This document shows positions 59,241 through 64,000 of a stretch of 64,000 nucleotides of DNA, one piece after another. How positions within the stretch are numbered: the first letter of the stretch is position 1; every line of letters starts with the position of its first letter. Made by a program: the position numbers and the translations under genes. The DNA lies in the NCBI GenBank assembly GCA_932294295.1, contig OW028581.1, positions 40,115,495 through 40,179,494 on the forward strand, read 5' to 3'. The notes under the pieces were generated by a model. It had not been told where the DNA came from and searched no databases. It saw only the letters and a program-made list of their open reading frames with translations. This stretch comes from Alitta virens (Eukaryota; Annelida; Polychaeta; Phyllodocida; Nereididae).

Positions 59241-60100
59241 GGCGTGCTAGTAGGCCTGACAAGTCCATGCTCCTCTAGTGGCAGAAATTTCAGTATGGAA
59301 AGTTCATCCATATTAGAGTGTTTTTACCGCTAATTAAGTGTAGCCAACTACTTTGGATTGGTTCTGGGGGGGGGGAGGGAAACCTTATCTATGGATAATT
59401 TTCTATGCAAGGGGGTAGGGTAATGCCAAAGACATTAATACCAAAAAAGGGAGATCTTTAAGCCTGTATTTTCTGTGTACTTTATGCAGTATAAAAAAAA
59501 GAACTTTGTTTTACAATGTAGATACTCTATGACATGAATAGATCTAATAAAACAAAATGATCATTGAAAAAAATGAAATATAAATTGTATTTAATACAAA
59601 GTTTTACTTTAAGATGGGGTGAATATAATACAATTAAATACATTTGCATATATCGTAATCATATGATAATCGGAGGAATTGGTAGTTGAATAGGCAGTTA
59701 TATATTTGGTGTTCATTTCACCAATAAACCTGATAAATATTTATAAGTACAAAGTAATACATACTTATTTTTAGAACAGTGTACAATCATTTTATGATGT
59801 CATCACCGTTTTATAATTAAATAACACTTAATATTCGATGGAAGATTAAAGAAAATATTGACTTTAATCAACTGCTAATTAATGAAATATAAACCCCATC
59901 AATTGAACATAACAGGGAAATATTCAATTGTGGTGGATTATGGAATTAGGGAATAATAAAAAATAAAAACTCCTGATTGCAATTAATATAACGGTTTTGT
60001 GTTATCGAAATGTCCAATATGATTGGTCACTCTCTTGAATTGTATTGCAATTTAGTTATATTGCAGTTGTGGAATGACTATGACTATTAGGGATGCCTAG

Positions 60101-60475
60101 TGTATTTACTAGATAGCTTATCTATTTGCTATTTAATGGAACCAAATATTGGGACTTACACGATAGCAACTAGCCAGCTACCAGAAACTTGTTGAGGAAG
60201 GTGAATTTTTTTTTAGAAAAAGACACTTTAAAATCTGGGAGCTTGGTATATACAATGGCAGCAGAAATTTGTATTTGCTAGATAGCCTTATCCATTGGCT
60301 ATTTAATGGTTCTAAATATGGAGCTCACTGGATAGCTAACTATCCAGCTAACAGAAATTCGTTAAGCAATGTAAATTTTTTTTGAGAAAACGACACTTTA
60401 ATATTTGGCAGCTGGTAATTTAGAATGGTAGCAGAAATTTTGTAGTGTATTTACTAGATAGCCTTATCTAAAACT
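60101..60475. repeat. about 170-176-bp tandem repeat, 2.2 copies
   Basis: GTATTTACTAGATAGC-TTATC recurs at 60102, 60271 and 60447. Between them ATTTGCTATTTAATGG, CCAGCTA-CAGAAA, GACACTTTAA and GGTAGCAGAAATTT also repeat. Confidence 0.85.
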
Positions 60476-60576
60476 GATTGGGAACTGAACAGTCCATGAG
60501 GAAATATTCAAAATAATTATATTTGAATAATAATTTAACATAATTATATAACTCTGAAGCTGAGAGAGCATTATTG

Positions 60577-60685
60577 CTTTTATGAGGCCTCTTCATGAAG
60601 AGACAGAATCGATAATTCCTTAAACTTGCTCAAGAATGGATATGAAAAAATGTTGGTCAATATGTGGCTAAACTATCTACTACTG
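60577..60685 (+). repeat. 109-bp direct repeat, copy 1
   Basis: Nearly identical to 63423-63533, the only difference being an A/T-run change in the middle. Confidence 0.9.
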
Positions 60686-60707
60686 CAAGCATGGCACAAC
60701 ATGGCAT

Positions 60708-60830
60708 GGAAGCCGGCGGGTGACCCGTAGAAGCCGGCGGTTTATCTGTTACCTGTAGTAAAGCCGGCGGCTTGTTGAGGGATTCTACGGGTCACCCGCC
60801 GGCTTCCACGGGTAACCCGCCGGCTTTTTG
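60708..60830. repeat. GC-rich inverted repeat of AGCCGGCGGGT words
   Basis: 60708-60732 and 60783-60807 form a perfect 25-bp inverted repeat. Three forward and two reverse copies of AGCCGGCGGGTNACCCG-like words fill the block. Confidence 0.85.
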
Positions 60831-61069
60831 CTACCAGCGTCAGCGTAGGCAGGGAGGGGGGGGGGGGGGGGTTGTATATACTTTAAAAGGCTGCTGCTCC
60901 TCTAATACTAGTCCGATTTTCGTCAAATAAAGACTGAATTGTTAAGGTTTTATAAGTTAGTCAGAATTGCTGAAATTTTAAAGTTCAAGAAAATTGACTC
61001 GTACATTTTTTTTTTTCGTTCTTCTTTTCTTTTTTTTCTTCTCACATATATATATAACTACTTCTAAAG

Positions 61070-61245
61070 TAGTCAGTCAGTTCAGCCAAATCAGTCAGTT
61101 CAGATAAATCAGTCAGTACACAGTCATATATTCAGTCAGTGATATCAGTCAGTTGACTCAATCAATTCTGTCTGTCAGTTCAGCTCATCAGTTCAATCAG
61201 TCAGTTCAGTCATGTCAGTCTGTCTATCAGTCAGCACAACAGAAC
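61070..61245. repeat. CAGTCAGT degenerate minisatellite
   Basis: About 15 copies of TCAGTCAGTTCA separated by short variable words. Confidence 0.8.
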
Positions 61246-61249
61246 ACGA

Positions 61250-62715
61250 CAGCTGACAAATAGGCTAGTCAGCCATTTAGGCAGTCCGACAGTCATTGAT
61301 TTTTATTCTTGTACCTTTAACATCACTTGAAAATTGTAGATTCAGTGACGTAAACCTCAGGATTGTCAGCAGTATTATTTTTTCTCTCTATATAAATTAT
61401 AGGTATTAGTGTATTTTATCATTGTGTTTTAAATATATAGATGATAAGATAGTTGCAAATGAACTAATTAGCAAAAAACCGCATTGTTCTGTAATGTATA
61501 GAAGCCAAGTAATTGCCAGTTGAAGTTTTGCACTCCTCCAACATCTTCAGGTGAGTTAAAGATGAATGTCTTTAGTTAAAGAAAGTCAGGTGAGAAGGCC
61601 AAGGCAAAAGGTGAAAAATTTCTGAATATAGGCCAAGGCCAAAGGTTTAGGCCAAGGCAAAAAGTGTTTCTCACTGAAGTATGTAATGCTAAAAAATAAG
61701 TACTATGGCCCAGCCTGCAAACTAAATAGTAATTTCACAACTTAATGATATTAAATAATGGACCAATTTTGTGCCTGTGTCATGTTAATAGCCAAAACAG
61801 TAAAATAATGTTAATAATTCCAGGTGTCTAGAAGTGAGACATTCAATTAGTCAAAAAGTGTTAATTTTAATCAAATACAGATATTCCTGAGCACTGTCTT
61901 GTAGCAGATGTAAGGAATAAATAATAATTACAATGATGCTAATAAAGCAAATTCACTTTTTGAAGGTTTTGAGTTTGTATGAAGCATTAACTAAAAAAAA
62001 AACACAAAATCTAACACTTGGGACATACATGTCACAGTTTGACTTATTACAAACAAAATAAATATCTGCATGTTTTTTGGTCATAGTCCATCTCTCTTAC
62101 CCAGAAAAACCCCTCTGTACAAATTAACTATCTCTGCAATGATAATTTTTTGCCATATTTTCATCATTACATATATATAGAGCCATTTTTTGTGGTCAAA
62201 AGAAGCAGCAGAAATTACAAGGAAGAATGTTGCATATTTCAAAGTAATATCTTGCCCAGCTAAGTAATTTCTGAAATTATTTAGTTCCTTATTAAAAAAA
62301 ATGTGGCCTATTATGATGTTATTTATTATTCCAACCACCAGAGCTAGAAATTAAATTAAAATAGGATACAGGTAATACATGGAGGAAGTATATTGCGGAG
62401 ATAATTTTCAAACACACTGATTATTTAAAAAGGTGGAATACCAGAAAAATGTATGCCTTAAGATAGCCCAGGATGACACTTTGTGTGCTGCAGACACATC
62501 CATGAAACAAGAATAAAATAAATAAATAAAAAGGGAAATATCAGCTGGCCTATCAATTAAAAGAAAGCAGTCAGGGCTAAAAAAACATTAAAAATAAATA
62601 GGCCTAGGTAGGTCCTAATGATGAACTTTTTTTTTCGGTGAAGATACTGCAGAGGCTATAGACCTGTGAGACTATTGTTAAGTATTGTTAAGTGACATCT
62701 TGAACAATGATCTAG
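61250..62715. other. AT-rich interval, nothing recognised
   Basis: Two AGGCCAAGGCAAAAGGTGA-type repeats at about 61597-61665. Otherwise no feature seen. Confidence 0.3.
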
Positions 62716-62721
62716 CTAGGA

Positions 62722-62848
62722 ATGTTCAGTGTCAGCAAAATTTAGTTGCAGATATTATGGGTATTCAAATCATTGGAGAGTCTTAAAAGTCTTTGTAGAT
62801 TTGAATACCCGGCATATCTGCAACTCAATTTTTACTGACACTGAACAT
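62722..62848. repeat. long imperfect hairpin (50-bp stem)
   Basis: Arms 62722-62771 and 62798-62848 pair with only a few mismatches or bulges. The ends are ATGTTCAGTGTCAG and CTGACACTGAACAT, with a loop of 26 nt. Could be a tiny foldback MITE or a hairpin-RNA locus. Confidence 0.8.
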
Positions 62849-63422
62849 ATAGACGTTTTTATATGTGTATTTTCATAAGATACAATTTTATGTAATTATA
62901 TGATATCAGGTATTTTTTTGGTAATTTAAATTTTTTTTATGTTACCCTTTTGTATCTAGTGCTATGTTTATGTATATAATTATATTTTTGAAGATCGATA
63001 TTGTTCGTCAATGAAGTTACTTTTTTTTTTATAGCAGAAAAGATTTTTTGTACCCCGTTTAATTTACACAAAACTATCTTTGTAGGCCTCATGTCAGGTT
63101 CCATCCTGGAGCAGAAAGTTCTAGGAATATATATATTATATTAGAAAAGGTGATTGGGAATTTTTCGAGGAAAGTTTAAGATATGTGGAGTTGAGGGAAT
63201 AATGGCTGGTTTATAAGACTGTAATTTGGCTGAGGAAAATATGAGGACAGGCGAAGCAATCCCAAAGTCAGGGTAAATGGTTGCGGGTAGTCCCAGGGGG
63301 GGGGGGGTAGTTTGGGCAATTCGGGGATATCCAAGGTTAATTGGGGGGAATATATAGGGTTAATTTGATGGTATTTGATATTTCCGATATTAAAAGATAT
63401 GATGTGGGGGTGGGGGTGTATC

Positions 63423-63533
63423 CTTTTATGAGGCCTCTTCATGAAGAGACAGAATCGATAATTCCTTAAACTTGCTCAAGAATGGATATGAAATTTTTTT
63501 TTGGTCAATATGTGGCTAAACTATCTACTACTG
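63423..63533 (+). repeat. 109-bp direct repeat, copy 2
   Basis: Same orientation as 60577-60685, 2.85 kb apart. Confidence 0.9.
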
Positions 63534-63804
63534 GGATTTTTGTGAGACAAATGGTTAATTGAAAACGTGTTTTATCTTTGAATCCTAAATTTTATTTTCT
63601 TGACGTCTCCAGATGACTTGTAATACTAAATATGTTATTACCTATATGTGACACCTCCCATCCACTAGATGGACATAAAAATAAAAGAACACCTCAATGT
63701 GTGCATTAGATACATCTCAAGAGTTTTCCATTGTTAGTATTGTTTTTCTCATAATTTAATGCCTTTCTACGGAAGCCATTTAAGGACATGAGAAAAAAAT
63801 AATT

Positions 63805-64000
63805 AAATATACGAAATACTAAATTGAATATACAAAATACCAAATTGAATATACGAAATACCAAATTGAATATACGAAATACCAAATCGTATATACGAAA
63901 TACTAATATAAGAAATACTAAATCGTATATATATATATATACGAAATACTAAATCGTATACAAAATACCAAATCGTATAGACGAAATACTATTGTATATA
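63805..64000. repeat. 20-22-bp tandem repeat, runs off window end
   Basis: ATACGAAATACCAAATTGAA-type units, drifting to ATACGAAATACTAAATCGT, continue to the last base. Confidence 0.85.

Overview
The window is AT-rich animal (metazoan) nuclear DNA. It has gt-ag introns, short phased exons, and a dense load of decayed non-LTR retrotransposons, MITEs, a tRNA-derived SINE and simple repeats. There are no bacterial-style operons and no long intact ORFs. The repeat types (jockey/CR1- and RTE-like LINEs, hAT and Harbinger-like MITEs, P-element/THAP9-like transposase, motif-reiterated foldback elements) suit a marine invertebrate. I cannot name the taxon from sequence alone.

Two host genes can be supported by splice sites and reading-frame phase. 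Gene 1 (+ strand, about 1270-4903, probably missing its 5' end) encodes a Cys-containing segment, then a Ser/Thr/Glu/Asp-rich segment, and has two phase-compatible terminal exons. Gene 2 (- strand, at least 48933 down to 36018) encodes an acidic, helical N-terminal part whose 63-nt exon has been tandemly triplicated, followed by a large ankyrin-type exon. A decayed paralogue of that ankyrin exon, with an in-frame stop, lies at about 29.6-29.9 kb.

The rest is mostly repeats. Non-LTR remnants lie at 0.5-0.85 (-), 12.2-13.4 (+), 16.4-16.7 (+), 16.7-18.1 (-), 20.5-21.7 (+), 22.9-25.1 (-), 39.5-41.1 (-), 44.3-44.6 (-), 45.4-45.7 (-), 50.1-50.5 (+) and 52.4-52.9 kb (+). The most unusual is 16.7-18.1 kb: a NADAR domain (ADP-ribose/NAD-related) ends 50 nt before the ATG of the endonuclease-RT ORF, as if it were ORF1 of the LINE.

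A 2356-bp near-identical tandem duplication occupies 49934-54645. Each copy holds a LINE 3' fragment and an intron-containing P-element/THAP9-like transposase remnant. Several elements are built from many degenerate copies of one short palindromic motif per element (CCGG, GGTTCGGC, CGTA, GGCCAACATTGG, AGCCGGCGGGT), often in inverted arms, recalling sea-urchin TU and Drosophila FB foldback elements. The hAT MITE at 2499-2856 and the Harbinger-like MITE at 30883-31198 are well delimited by terminal inverted repeats and target-site duplications. Long AT-rich tracts between these features hold nothing I can recognise.
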